A DNA stretch of 64,000 bases from Chitinibacter sp. SCUT-21. Lineage in GTDB: Bacteria; Pseudomonadota; Gammaproteobacteria; Burkholderiales; Chitinibacteraceae. Below are positions 55,358-63,672 of this stretch, in pieces; position 1 is the stretch's first letter, and every line of letters begins with the position of its first letter. Under the pieces are notes generated by a model. It did no database searches and was not told where the DNA came from. It was given only the letters and a program-made list of their open reading frames with translations. The stretch spans positions 2,542,001 to 2,606,000 of the forward strand of contig CP102611.1 of assembly GCA_041874755.1 (NCBI GenBank), written 5' to 3'. The position numbers and the translations under genes were made by a program.

Positions 55358-56286
55358 AATTTAAATTGGTGATAAAGGTTTAATTGCTTAACATGTCTAT
55401 AGATTCCGACAATGAGCCCGGCAAGAGAACCTAGAAGACCCAGTGACTTGCGCTGTGGCTCTAGAATTATATTCTGCTCTTTAAGCTCTGAAATCGTTCT
55501 TCTTAGATCTCTAAAATATAAAGAGTAAACATAATTTAATGTTGGTGCTGGAATCCAATTGCCACTCCTTACTATATAACGTTCACTCAGTCTTACATCA
55601 TGGAAGTGATAAAGTACAGCCTCTGAGTGTGGATAACGCATTGCATTCCAAGGTGCTTGAGTTAACTCGGGCTTTGATAAAACATGCACTTGGCTTGGAT
55701 AGTCAGTTGGCCATGTATCTAAATATTTTTGGTCACCAAATCGACCATTTTCCGCTCGTGCATAACACCATTCTATGCATTGCTGCTGCCAAATATCTAA
55801 AATTTCCTTACTGCCCTCTCGCTTGAAAATCATAAATTGAACACAGAAATAACCATTTTCTGAGGATTTGTCATAAGCAGAATAAAATCCATGTTGTGTT
55901 ATAAGTACAGATTTATTTGATTTTTCGAATTCGGTGTGAATAATTTCTAAATCTTTCAAGAAGTACAAATCTGCATCAATGTATGTAACTTCATTGATGT
56001 CAGGGTTCAAATCAAATATAAATTGTGGGCAAAAGGGAGTTAATGTCCAACAATACTCGCCTTTAGTTCTTGTTTTTTTTACTTCTACTAATTGTTGATT
56101 TTCTACTGTGCTTAGTAGAATGGGTCTCAGGTCTGGTCGCGATTTGAAGGAGATGAAATCAAATGTAATTTGATCAATACAAATGACCCACAGAGTAAAG
56201 TTTTTCGAATGTTTGGCTAAAGAGTAATACAGTGTAAGACCTTGTGGAAGATAATTTTTATCAAATAGCGTGACGTAATTACGCAT
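55354..56286 (-). CDS. GT-A fold glycosyltransferase, GT8-like
   Basis: This is a 310-residue protein with GT-A layout resembling family 8 and related nucleotide-diphospho-sugar transferases. The start NYVTLFDKNYLPQGLTLYYSL fits the first strand-helix of GT8 proteins, and VTYIDADLYFLKD carries the DxD metal site. A later GRFGDQKYLDTWP is a typical C-terminal motif of such enzymes. YHFHDVRL contains a His pair that may bind metal. The C-terminal end has a hydrophobic stretch LGLLGSLAGLIVGIY that may attach it to the membrane. Sugar and acceptor are not predictable. It overlaps both neighbours (4 and 8 bases), so it is part of one operon. Confidence 0.82.
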   Translation of the reverse strand: MRNYVTLFDKNYLPQGLTLYYSLAKHSKNFTLWVICIDQITFDFISFKSRPDLRPILLSTVENQQLVEVKKTRTKGEYCWTLTPFCPQFIFDLNPDINEVTYIDADLYFLKDLEIIHTEFEKSNKSVLITQHGFYSAYDKSSENGYFCVQFMIFKREGSKEILDIWQQQCIEWCYARAENGRFGDQKYLDTWPTDYPSQVHVLSKPELTQAPWNAMRYPHSEAVLYHFHDVRLSERYIVRSGNWIPAPTLNYVYSLYFRDLRRTISELKEQNIILEPQRKSLGLLGSLAGLIVGIYRHVKQLNLYHQFKL

Positions 56287-56995
56287 GATTTATCCTTTGC
56301 GCAACAATGACCTGATCTAGAAATATCGAGTCAGGCATAGAAAAGAATTTAAATATTAATGAGAGAGGATTTAGTGTAAAGCTTGCTGCTATCAGCAAAA
56401 TTAATCGAAGTGGCCTCGGTAGGTTTTTGCTACTGTCATATATAGAGCTTAAAATTGTCTGTAGTATTGTATTTGGGCTATTGCCAACTTTAGTCTGAGA
56501 GATAATTGAAAGCCTATTATCATTGAGTAATTTACTAATGCCAAATGATGTGTAGCGTGCATAGTCATGAGGTTGCTCATGTTCTGCCCAGAAAAAAGGG
56601 ATTGTAATTATGATTTTGGCACTAGGTTTTGCAACGCGGGTTAACTCTGATAAAAATTCATCAGGTTCAAAAATATGCTCAAGTACTTGACTAATTAATA
56701 TTGTATCAAAAGTATTATCGGAGAATGGAAGGTGGCTGCCATTGTAATAAATATCGGCCGTGGAATTTTGATTCTTAGTGGGGAATTTTTCAATTCCAAT
56801 ATAAGTGCAAGTTTTAAAAATCTCTTGATATGGCTTTGATCCACAACCCAAATCAAGCAGAAAACCTTTTGCATGATGGGACTGTGCTTTCACCGAGTGA
56901 TATAAACCCGCTCTCGCAATGTAAAAAGGGTTTGTTAAGAGTGAGTATATATTAGGTTCAAATCCTATTTTTCTTTTTTGCGATGATGTTAACAT
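56279..56995 (-). CDS. SAM-dependent methyltransferase
   Basis: This is a class I methyltransferase with the SAM-binding motif FLLDLGCGSKPYQEIF, an acidic end of strand two in YIGIEKFP, SDNTFDTILISQVLEHIFEPD as motif II/III, and ARVAKPSAKIIITIP-like VAKPSAKIIITIPF. Such enzymes in glycan clusters cap or decorate sugars. The frame begins inside the upstream GT-methyltransferase gene (38-base overlap); no later Met comes before the SAM motif, so this long overlap is probably real. Its C-terminal part has hydrophobic stretches (LRLILLIAASFTLNPLSLIF) that may contact the membrane. Confidence 0.85.
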   Translation of the reverse strand: MLTSSQKRKIGFEPNIYSLLTNPFYIARAGLYHSVKAQSHHAKGFLLDLGCGSKPYQEIFKTCTYIGIEKFPTKNQNSTADIYYNGSHLPFSDNTFDTILISQVLEHIFEPDEFLSELTRVAKPSAKIIITIPFFWAEHEQPHDYARYTSFGISKLLNDNRLSIISQTKVGNSPNTILQTILSSIYDSSKNLPRPLRLILLIAASFTLNPLSLIFKFFSMPDSIFLDQVIVAQRINHA

Positions 56996-58646
56996 ACCTT
57001 ATTTCCAATCCTGTATATGTACTATGCGATGTAGATTCAAATTCTATGGTGGTAACGGTGTAAAATTTTTCAATTTTGGACAAAAGTAAAGAAAGTGAAA
57101 ATACCCAGATAGGGTAACTTGCTTCGTAAATGTTGCTTGGAACTTTTTGTACGAAGCAACGCTGAATACTTAATTCAGCAGTTGGTAGCATTCTGAAAAA
57201 TAATATTTGATGCTCTTGGTGGTTAATTACTTTATCAAGTAACTCCATTGGAGATTCGATGTATTGAAGGCTATTCGAAAAAATAAGTGCTGTAGAGTTC
57301 TCCAGTTCATCGTGGATGCTTCTATGAAAATATATATGTGATGGAAAGTTGAGTTGTTTTGCTGCGGCAATAAACTTGGGTTGCTCAATTATGTGCCATT
57401 CTAAATTAACTTTTGTGTGCAGTATTTCCTTGTGGCGAAAATACAAAGAAGCTAACCCTCCCCCAAAGTCAATTATTCTTGAGTTTTTTGGCAAATCTGA
57501 GAGAAAATTCGCAACAATCGGTTCATTTGCCGGCGAATGGAATAAACGTGAATCTCGTTCATACACCGCAATTCCGTCAATTACTTGCTTGGTGCTTTCT
57601 AGCGTTTTATTGATTATGTTGTCACTGTCATAGCCTGTGGAGTTATCAAGTGCTTTACTCCAAGATTCATAAGGACCATTGAATGAGATTTTTCGAGCAT
57701 GTGCTATATTGTAAGTCCATTTTCTTATTTTCATCCAAATTGAGTTGTAATTGTGAAATAAAAATAGATAGCAATGATCAAATTTTGACGAATTCTTCTT
57801 AAAAAAACTACTAAATTGATTGTATGCGGCTGCTGAATGCTCTGGCAGAGGTGTTTCGTGTGGTACAAAGTCCGCAATTTCAGTGCAATAGATGTCACTT
57901 TTCTTTGAATGCGTGCCAGATGCATCATTTCCAATATTTTTTATGAATGATAATTTTGAATAGAGTGTAAGTTTATTCTGTAAAACAGCGCTTGCATGCC
58001 AGCGTATAGCCCATGACTGACTTTGATTTTTAACGACCTTTTTGAGTAGTCTGCTGAATGGCGCTTTTCCATTATAATCAAAATAATTAAGCTGATCAGT
58101 TTTTACTAGTTCCTCATACAACGCTTTAGCGTTAGGATTGAATAACTGCCAGCCTCGTTTCCAGGTGCCCCATCCCCAGCAATCTGCACCTTTTAGAAAA
58201 AATACATCAGGTAACTCATTGTGAATTGGGTAGCTGTAGGCGTGTATACTTAATACATCATGAGCATCCTTATAGTAATTCAGGTATTTATTCATGAATT
58301 CGAGAAAGTATTCGCTGCAAATTAAGTCGTCCTCTAGAATAATTGCCTGTTCATGAGTTTCAAATATTTTATTAAGCGAGTTAATAATGCTGGTGGATAA
58401 CCCTTGATTGCTTTGGCTGTAGTGTCTTGTTAGTGATTTGAAAAAAAAATCCTGGTCATTAATTATGGATCTACATGCTTCAACATTTTTGATGTCTTGG
58501 TCTGATTTTGGCCCATCCGAGAAAACAATTAGATCTGTTTCTATAGCAAGCTTATTTTTTTTAAGGCTGTTAATTACAGCCGACAAATGTGCTGGGCGAT
58601 TATAAATAAAAAGTATTACTGGCGCTACGTGCATGTCACTACTCAT
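56958..58646 (-). CDS. Two-domain protein: GT2-like glycosyltransferase fused to TIGR04325-type methyltransferase
   Basis: This 562-residue protein joins two enzymes. Residues 8-270 look like a GT-A glycosyltransferase: VILFIYNRPAHLSAVINSL, a DLIVFSDGPKSDQD strand, and AIILEDDLICSEYFLEFMN with the acidic metal site, then GADCWGWGTWKRGW. Residues about 310-560 follow the pattern of the TIGR04325 (LIC12133) family of putative methyltransferases: YESWSKALDNSTGYDSDNI read as WSKALDNSTGYDS, AVYERDSRLF, RIIDFGGGLASLYF, and IEQPKFIAAAK. The glycine-rich GGG motif would bind SAM. Such a fusion could add and then methylate a sugar. No frameshift is seen at the joint. It overlaps the FkbM-type gene by 8 bases. 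The pairing is inferred from motifs and not from a database search. Confidence 0.8.
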   Translation of the reverse strand: MSSDMHVAPVILFIYNRPAHLSAVINSLKKNKLAIETDLIVFSDGPKSDQDIKNVEACRSIINDQDFFFKSLTRHYSQSNQGLSTSIINSLNKIFETHEQAIILEDDLICSEYFLEFMNKYLNYYKDAHDVLSIHAYSYPIHNELPDVFFLKGADCWGWGTWKRGWQLFNPNAKALYEELVKTDQLNYFDYNGKAPFSRLLKKVVKNQSQSWAIRWHASAVLQNKLTLYSKLSFIKNIGNDASGTHSKKSDIYCTEIADFVPHETPLPEHSAAAYNQFSSFFKKNSSKFDHCYLFLFHNYNSIWMKIRKWTYNIAHARKISFNGPYESWSKALDNSTGYDSDNIINKTLESTKQVIDGIAVYERDSRLFHSPANEPIVANFLSDLPKNSRIIDFGGGLASLYFRHKEILHTKVNLEWHIIEQPKFIAAAKQLNFPSHIYFHRSIHDELENSTALIFSNSLQYIESPMELLDKVINHQEHQILFFRMLPTAELSIQRCFVQKVPSNIYEASYPIWVFSLSLLLSKIEKFYTVTTIEFESTSHSTYTGLEIRYVNIIAKKKNRI

Positions 58647-59442
58647 CTTGTGTCAGCTCAGAAATTGCAACTAGATTTTGGTAGGCATAGATGTTCTGGA
58701 GATATGCGGCACTCGGTAATGGAGTTAAGCCTTTTGGAAGCATACGGTATAATTTATAATTTGGTAGTGCAGTAATTATGTCTTGCATTGTTATCTTCGA
58801 TATGTAGTTTATTTCATTGAATTCGAATTGAATGCAGGTGATTTTTCCTGCTTTTATAAGAGAGTTTGCACCATGTAGCGCATCTAGCTCATTTCCTTCG
58901 AGGTCAAGTTTGAGAAAATCAATGTGTTCTATCCCTTGTTGCATGCAAAATGCATCTAGTGTAGTACATTCAATTTGAATTTGATTCACAGCGCCATGCT
59001 CTAAACGATAAAGTGAACTATGGCTGCTGCCTGGATTGTTGGTGGGTTCGAATAGAATTGACTGCTTGCATTCTGCACCAAGAGCCTTGTTTATAGCTTG
59101 AAAATTATCTTTAATATTAATTAGCTGGCGGAAGGCTGTGGGATTGGGCTCAAATGCATAGATTTGTGCCTTGGGAAAAAATTTCTTTAAAAGAGACTCG
59201 GAGTAGCTTCCAATGTTGGCTCCTCCATCGATAAATACTAAATTGGCTTTTTTTCTGACTATTTTTTTTAGTTCCTGTTTAATAAAGAAATGCTCTCCGC
59301 TCTGTAGGTGGTTTGAATAATTTAATATGCCTATTGATCTAAGGTGGAATCTGATCGCTGCATGGTTGAATTTTTGGAACGATACTCTTCCGAATATATA
59401 TAGGTAGATTTTTAGTGTCATGTTAAATATAAGTTGCTTCAT
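58639..59442 (-). CDS. FkbM-family methyltransferase
   Basis: This is a SAM-dependent methyltransferase of the FkbM family, often found in polysaccharide and glycan clusters where it methylates hydroxyl groups of sugars. Marks are LVFIDGGANIGSYSESLL for SAM binding, IYAFEPNPTAFRQL, TTLDAFC, and HIDFLKLDLEGNELDALHGA. The start at 59442 is preferred: its ATG overlaps the TGA of the flippase gene by four bases, a classic coupling, and the extra 72 codons of the longer frame run through the end of the flippase gene. It is 267 residues long. Confidence 0.9.
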   Translation of the reverse strand: MKQLIFNMTLKIYLYIFGRVSFQKFNHAAIRFHLRSIGILNYSNHLQSGEHFFIKQELKKIVRKKANLVFIDGGANIGSYSESLLKKFFPKAQIYAFEPNPTAFRQLINIKDNFQAINKALGAECKQSILFEPTNNPGSSHSSLYRLEHGAVNQIQIECTTLDAFCMQQGIEHIDFLKLDLEGNELDALHGANSLIKAGKITCIQFEFNEINYISKITMQDIITALPNYKLYRMLPKGLTPLPSAAYLQNIYAYQNLVAISELTQDE

Positions 59443-60695
59443 TTTATGCCCAGTGATTTTATTTGTAGAATGAAAGATTCTTTTGCCCATATGTAGTTTG
59501 CAAAAAAAGCGGCAAAGCTTTGTGCTAAGCTTGCGACAATTGCTGCAGATACAAGCCCAAAATGTGGAGTTAACAATAGATTCAATGTTATGCTGAGTAT
59601 TGCGGTTGCTATTGTTCCATATAGACGCACCAGAGGTTTTTGGTTGGAAAGGATCCAAAGGCTATGTGCCACCCCCATAAAAACGAAAAAATTGCTAATA
59701 GTTAATGTTTTTAGTATTAATGCAGATGCTTGGAATTTTTCCCCGTATGCTAAATTTATAATAGAATCTGCACATAATAATATAAAGATCGATGATGCAA
59801 GGGCGGCTTTGTTAAATTTAATGAATAATGCAACAAATTTTTCATTGCTTATTTTTTCATTGTTTTTTTGTAAGGAAAGAAATGAAGCTGCATGACTGTT
59901 ATATAGTGCAACTGGAATGAAATTAAAAAAGCTGATTATCTGCGTGGCAGCAACATATATTCCTAACTGTTGTTCGCCAAGGCTTCTGGCAATGATAATT
60001 TGATCTACTCTGGTGTAAGCTGCAATTCCTAATGCGGAAACCCAAAGGGGCATCGATTCAGTAATTATACTTTTAAATGATGACAAAAAAGGTAGGGAGA
60101 TTAGCTTTCTGTTCCTATTTTTTTTGGCGAGCATGAATATGCAAGCATTAGTGATGCATGGTTCTGCTGCATAAGTGATGAGTAATAAATTAAGAGGTAA
60201 TTGATGAAATATGATTACGGCTTTAACTATGGCGATAAAGGAACAGCAGAATATTTTTATTTTTGCTAAGGACATTTGTTGATTGTTACTTAATAATTCA
60301 ACCTCGAATAATTCTAGGCAGGTGAACGGAATATATAGTAAAAGTAACAGATAGAGAAAATGCTCAGATGGCTGGATTAATGGCCAGCACATTAGTGAAA
60401 TTAGCGTGGCGAATAGGCAGGCTGCTATTTTTATTTCTAGAAAAGAATTGAGGTGGTTGATTCTGTCTTTTAGGGAAAGCTGCCTAAGTAGAGGTCCTTC
60501 TAGGCCGAGCGATAAAAATATAGAAGCTAAGGCTAGATTTGTAGTAATAAAAGCTAATAGCCCATATTCTGCAGGTCCATATGTTCGAGCAATCAGAGAG
60601 GCAAGTATAATCGAAATCAAAGACCTATAGATTTTCTCGGCTACAAGAAATGATGCTCTGATGTTTTCAATTGGAAAGGCTAGCTTTATTTTCAT
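59439..60695 (-). CDS. Oligosaccharide flippase, Wzx-like
   Basis: This is a polytopic membrane protein of the polysaccharide transporter (Wzx/PST) superfamily; such proteins flip undecaprenyl-linked sugar units to the outer leaflet. At 418 residues it has about 12 hydrophobic segments. Starts with ENIRASFLVAEKIYRSLIS and LIARTYGPAEYGLLAF, a conserved segment of flippases; the middle WVSALGIAAYTRVDQIIIARSLGEQQLG is also typical. The first gene of a tightly linked run of six, all overlapping. The 227 bases upstream contain no gene and should hold its promoter. Substrate cannot be predicted. No Wzy polymerase was recognised beside it. Confidence 0.9.
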   Translation of the reverse strand: MKIKLAFPIENIRASFLVAEKIYRSLISIILASLIARTYGPAEYGLLAFITTNLALASIFLSLGLEGPLLRQLSLKDRINHLNSFLEIKIAACLFATLISLMCWPLIQPSEHFLYLLLLLYIPFTCLELFEVELLSNNQQMSLAKIKIFCCSFIAIVKAVIIFHQLPLNLLLITYAAEPCITNACIFMLAKKNRNRKLISLPFLSSFKSIITESMPLWVSALGIAAYTRVDQIIIARSLGEQQLGIYVAATQIISFFNFIPVALYNSHAASFLSLQKNNEKISNEKFVALFIKFNKAALASSIFILLCADSIINLAYGEKFQASALILKTLTISNFFVFMGVAHSLWILSNQKPLVRLYGTIATAILSITLNLLLTPHFGLVSAAIVASLAQSFAAFFANYIWAKESFILQIKSLGIK

Positions 60696-60922
60696 TTAAA
60701 CTACTGGCTGACCGAAATAATATTGTTATTAGATCTGTTTGTTGATTTTCAGATCGTGGTTTGAGTTTCTTGGTGCTTCATGGCCGCAAGGCTGAAATAA
60801 GTAGCGTTGAGTAACAACATGTAGTATATACTAATCTACTTGCGTAGATGCCGCTTGGTTAATGGCTTTTCCATGGCATTGACTCTGAGTTTTTCCATTC
60901 GGTTGCAACCTAAGACTTAGTT
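60696..60922 (-). promoter_or_regulatory. 227-base gap ahead of the flippase run
   Basis: There is no reading frame of note. The minus-strand promoter of the wzx-to-GT run should lie here. No clear promoter boxes or terminator for the upstream GT2 gene could be fixed. Confidence 0.4.
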
Positions 60923-61771
60923 TTATTTTTTATACATTAATTGTGTGATTTGTTCTGAAATTAGACCCAATAAAAAAGTCATAACTGAGCCGGTATACAG
61001 CAACGCGCTCATATTAGTGAAACGTTGCTCATGCCACCAAGTCCATCCGTACCAGCTGCTTGCAATTAAAAACATAGTAAAGGCAACTGGGGCAAATATT
61101 TTTAAAGGTGAAAATAGTGTTCCAACTTTAAATATAATCAGGAAGAAGCGAACGCCATCTTTCCATATGTTGATATGGCTTTTTCCTGTGCGTTTAGGTG
61201 CGTGTATTGGTAAGTATGCCACCGAATATCCAGAGCGAAAAAAACTCATAGTAATTGTTGTTGGGTAGGAAAAACCATTAGGGAGGAGGGGTAAAAATTC
61301 CTTAAATTTTTCTGTTTTAACCGCACGAAATCCTGAGGTTAAGTCATAGATTTTATGTCCTACCATCCAGCCTGAAAAAAGGTTGTAAAATCCGTTGGCA
61401 AGAGAGCGATGTGCTCCCGCTTGTGAGGCACGACTTCGTGCGCCAACCGCCATATCATACCCCTCTGCTAATTTTGCAAGGAGGTGTTGAATGTCATCAG
61501 CTTGATGTTGCCCATCTGCATCCATTGTGATCAATATATCACCTTGAGCTATTCTTGCTCCTGACTTGATCGCCGCTCCATTTCCTTTGCTATAGGGGTG
61601 GGTGATTATCTTGTGATTTGAACCTGCAAAGGCAGAACTGGTGCCATCCGTAGAGCCATCATCAATAATGATTATTTCGGCAGATGGGTGGAGGGTGTGA
61701 ATTTGGGGTATTAGAGTCTTTAGGCTCTCGAGTTCATTTTTTGCAGGTATTATGATTGAAATGTTTACCAT
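60923..61771 (-). CDS. Glycosyltransferase family 2, DPM1-like
   Basis: This GT2 enzyme resembles dolichyl-phosphate mannose synthase and bacterial polyprenyl-phosphate glycosyltransferases. It has ISIIIPAKNELESLKTLIP, IIIIDDGSTDGTSSAF, TMDADGQHQADDIQHLL with the DxD metal site, and AVGARSRASQAG. The C-terminus has two membrane segments (IFAPVAFTMFLIASSWYGW and ALLYTGSVMTFLLGLIS). It would move a sugar from a nucleotide to polyprenyl phosphate, making a donor for a GT-C enzyme. This suits the next gene upstream, a GT-C-like membrane protein. The start at 61771 (ATG) is preferred; a GTG at 61786 would add five residues. It overlaps the upstream gene by seven bases, so both are probably co-translated. 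Confidence 0.9.
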   Translation of the reverse strand: MVNISIIIPAKNELESLKTLIPQIHTLHPSAEIIIIDDGSTDGTSSAFAGSNHKIITHPYSKGNGAAIKSGARIAQGDILITMDADGQHQADDIQHLLAKLAEGYDMAVGARSRASQAGAHRSLANGFYNLFSGWMVGHKIYDLTSGFRAVKTEKFKEFLPLLPNGFSYPTTITMSFFRSGYSVAYLPIHAPKRTGKSHINIWKDGVRFFLIIFKVGTLFSPLKIFAPVAFTMFLIASSWYGWTWWHEQRFTNMSALLYTGSVMTFLLGLISEQITQLMYKK

Positions 61772-63648
61772 TGTTTTTCGGAACACTTTTGAATTTTGTC
61801 TAGAATTATTTGGCTATAGATAGCATTGTTTTTACTTGAATTAAGGTATTGCTTTGCCTTTCTCGTTGTCTGGCAAGAGTCAGTATAGTGTCCAGCGAGT
61901 CCTTGCCAATTGGCGATAATAATCAATAGTTCGATATTTTTGTTCAGGTCGAAGCTTTTTCCCATGTGGCTGATTGCGTTACTTGAATCCCCGTTCGCAT
62001 GTAGCAACATTGCTTTCATGAAATGCAGGCGATCCTTTTCTATTTTAGCTGGATTAATGAGTAGCGCATCAACCACTTGATTGGAGAAAGATCTAATTGT
62101 ATCAGGGCAATGCCCATCGATTGTGGCTTCTACTAGCTCTTGGAGCGAGTTTTCAATGTATCTAAATTGAGTGGCGGTTTTAAATCTCTGGACGATTTCT
62201 TCCGAGTTCTCAAATGTTACGCGATCATCCATGCATTTTAATCTGGCGAGTGAAAGCCATGGCGAAAGCTCGTTGATATTTCGTAGTGCTGATGCAGTTA
62301 CGATTTCTGCTGCATTGAGCACATATCCTTTATTCGCTAGAATGACGACAGCGTATTCCTGAGCGCGCAACGAATTAGGTTTTGATTTTGCCCAGAGTAA
62401 AGCCTGTTTTGTGGGGTCTGACCAAGTCAGTGCTTGGGTATAAAGTACTCCGGCAAGGAGGGCGATATACACTAAAGTAATTGTTGAAATTAATTTTGAG
62501 TTAAGATCAACAACCTTAATTAGTGAGTTTAGAGAGTTTGCTAGAAGAAAGATTGGCCCAAGCATGGGTAGATAATTACGGTGGTCGAAGTATAGCTCAA
62601 GACCTATGGTTGTTGATTCCAGGCTGTGGCCAAGGAAAAACCAAAGGCAAGAGAATGCGAATATTGGATATTTTTTCTTTAAGGCTATTGCAGCTAAAAT
62701 TAGTCCAATTATGATTGTTGTTGCAAATAATGTGCTTAATGGTTTGAGGATGCTGCGGGAGACAAGATAGTCATCATAAAATAAATGCAAATTGCTTGAT
62801 GATGGAATTAAAATTTTGTAGAGGTATTCAATTAATATTCTGGCTTCTGTGATGAGTCTTTCCACTGGCGTGAAGTCACGGTTGGGCCAGTTTGAAAAGA
62901 TGAGTGAGTAGATTAAATATGCAAAGAAAATGTAAACAAGAGTGTGTGTAGTGAAAACCACAATTCTATTGAGGGTGCAATTGTGCTGATTTGGAATTGT
63001 TATTTGCATGCAGAAAATATATAGCAAAAGCAATCCGCCGGACTCTTTTGATAAGATTGCAAGCATCCCTGCAGCTATGACAGCTACAAGGTAAAGGATA
63101 CTAGACTTTAAGTTCTTTTCGATGTTGATAGCATCGAAATATTTTAAATATAGAATGCACCCCACTAGGACAAAAGTGGAGGACAGCGTGGTCATGCGCT
63201 GGATAATATATAGCACGCTTGAGGCATTAATCGGGTGGATCAACCAAATTGTTGAGACTACAAAAGGAATCCAGCGATGGTTTGAGTTGGTGTCTGCAAG
63301 TTTATTCGCTAATTTGCTGATGAAAATATAGACTAGCGCGCCATTAAGTAAGTGAATCATAATTCCGATGTGTCGGAAATTTTCTGGCTGGGATGGCCAG
63401 GAGTCACGTTGTAAATAAAATGTGAATAGACTAATCGGGCGCCCTAATGGGCCGGCGATTCCCTGTTGAACAAGGAAAGTATATAGGTCCGATAAGCTGA
63501 ATTTGGAGTTTGTATTGGCGAGTAATTCCAAATTTGCGGCATCATCTAATACAAAACCGCCAGGTAATCCTTGGCGGTAAATGAAATAAGCTAGTGGCAA
63601 GATTAGAAATAGAAAAATTAGGTCGTAATTTGTAAGTCTTTTTTTCAT
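61765..63648 (-). CDS. GT-C membrane protein with TPR-like C-terminus (TMTC-like), candidate protein O-glycosyltransferase
   Basis: This is a 627-residue membrane protein with about ten or more hydrophobic segments in its first 420 residues and a soluble helical C-terminus (about 430-625). The first outer loop has GGFVLDDAANLELL with an Asp pair, as in GT-C enzymes such as PMT and TMTC proteins. IHPINASSVLYIIQRMTTL matches a segment often seen in bacterial membrane-TPR proteins (HP...V.YI.QRM..L). The C-terminus looks like TPR-type helices (LLHANGDSSNAISHMGKSF). Such proteins use lipid-linked sugars to O-glycosylate proteins. It lies between a pilin and a DPM1-like GT2 gene, so it may glycosylate the pilin. 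This is inferred. The ATG at 63648 is preferred over a TTG at 63657. Confidence 0.75.
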   Translation of the reverse strand: MKKRLTNYDLIFLFLILPLAYFIYRQGLPGGFVLDDAANLELLANTNSKFSLSDLYTFLVQQGIAGPLGRPISLFTFYLQRDSWPSQPENFRHIGIMIHLLNGALVYIFISKLANKLADTNSNHRWIPFVVSTIWLIHPINASSVLYIIQRMTTLSSTFVLVGCILYLKYFDAINIEKNLKSSILYLVAVIAAGMLAILSKESGGLLLLYIFCMQITIPNQHNCTLNRIVVFTTHTLVYIFFAYLIYSLIFSNWPNRDFTPVERLITEARILIEYLYKILIPSSSNLHLFYDDYLVSRSILKPLSTLFATTIIIGLILAAIALKKKYPIFAFSCLWFFLGHSLESTTIGLELYFDHRNYLPMLGPIFLLANSLNSLIKVVDLNSKLISTITLVYIALLAGVLYTQALTWSDPTKQALLWAKSKPNSLRAQEYAVVILANKGYVLNAAEIVTASALRNINELSPWLSLARLKCMDDRVTFENSEEIVQRFKTATQFRYIENSLQELVEATIDGHCPDTIRSFSNQVVDALLINPAKIEKDRLHFMKAMLLHANGDSSNAISHMGKSFDLNKNIELLIIIANWQGLAGHYTDSCQTTRKAKQYLNSSKNNAIYSQIILDKIQKCSEKQW

Positions 63649-63672
63649 CGGTGCCAATTTAAGCCTTGCTGA

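Noticed and set aside
59443..59658. N-terminal 72-codon extension of the FkbM-type gene
   Set aside because: It runs through the flippase 3' end in another frame and has no family match; the ATGA overlap start at 59442 is better.
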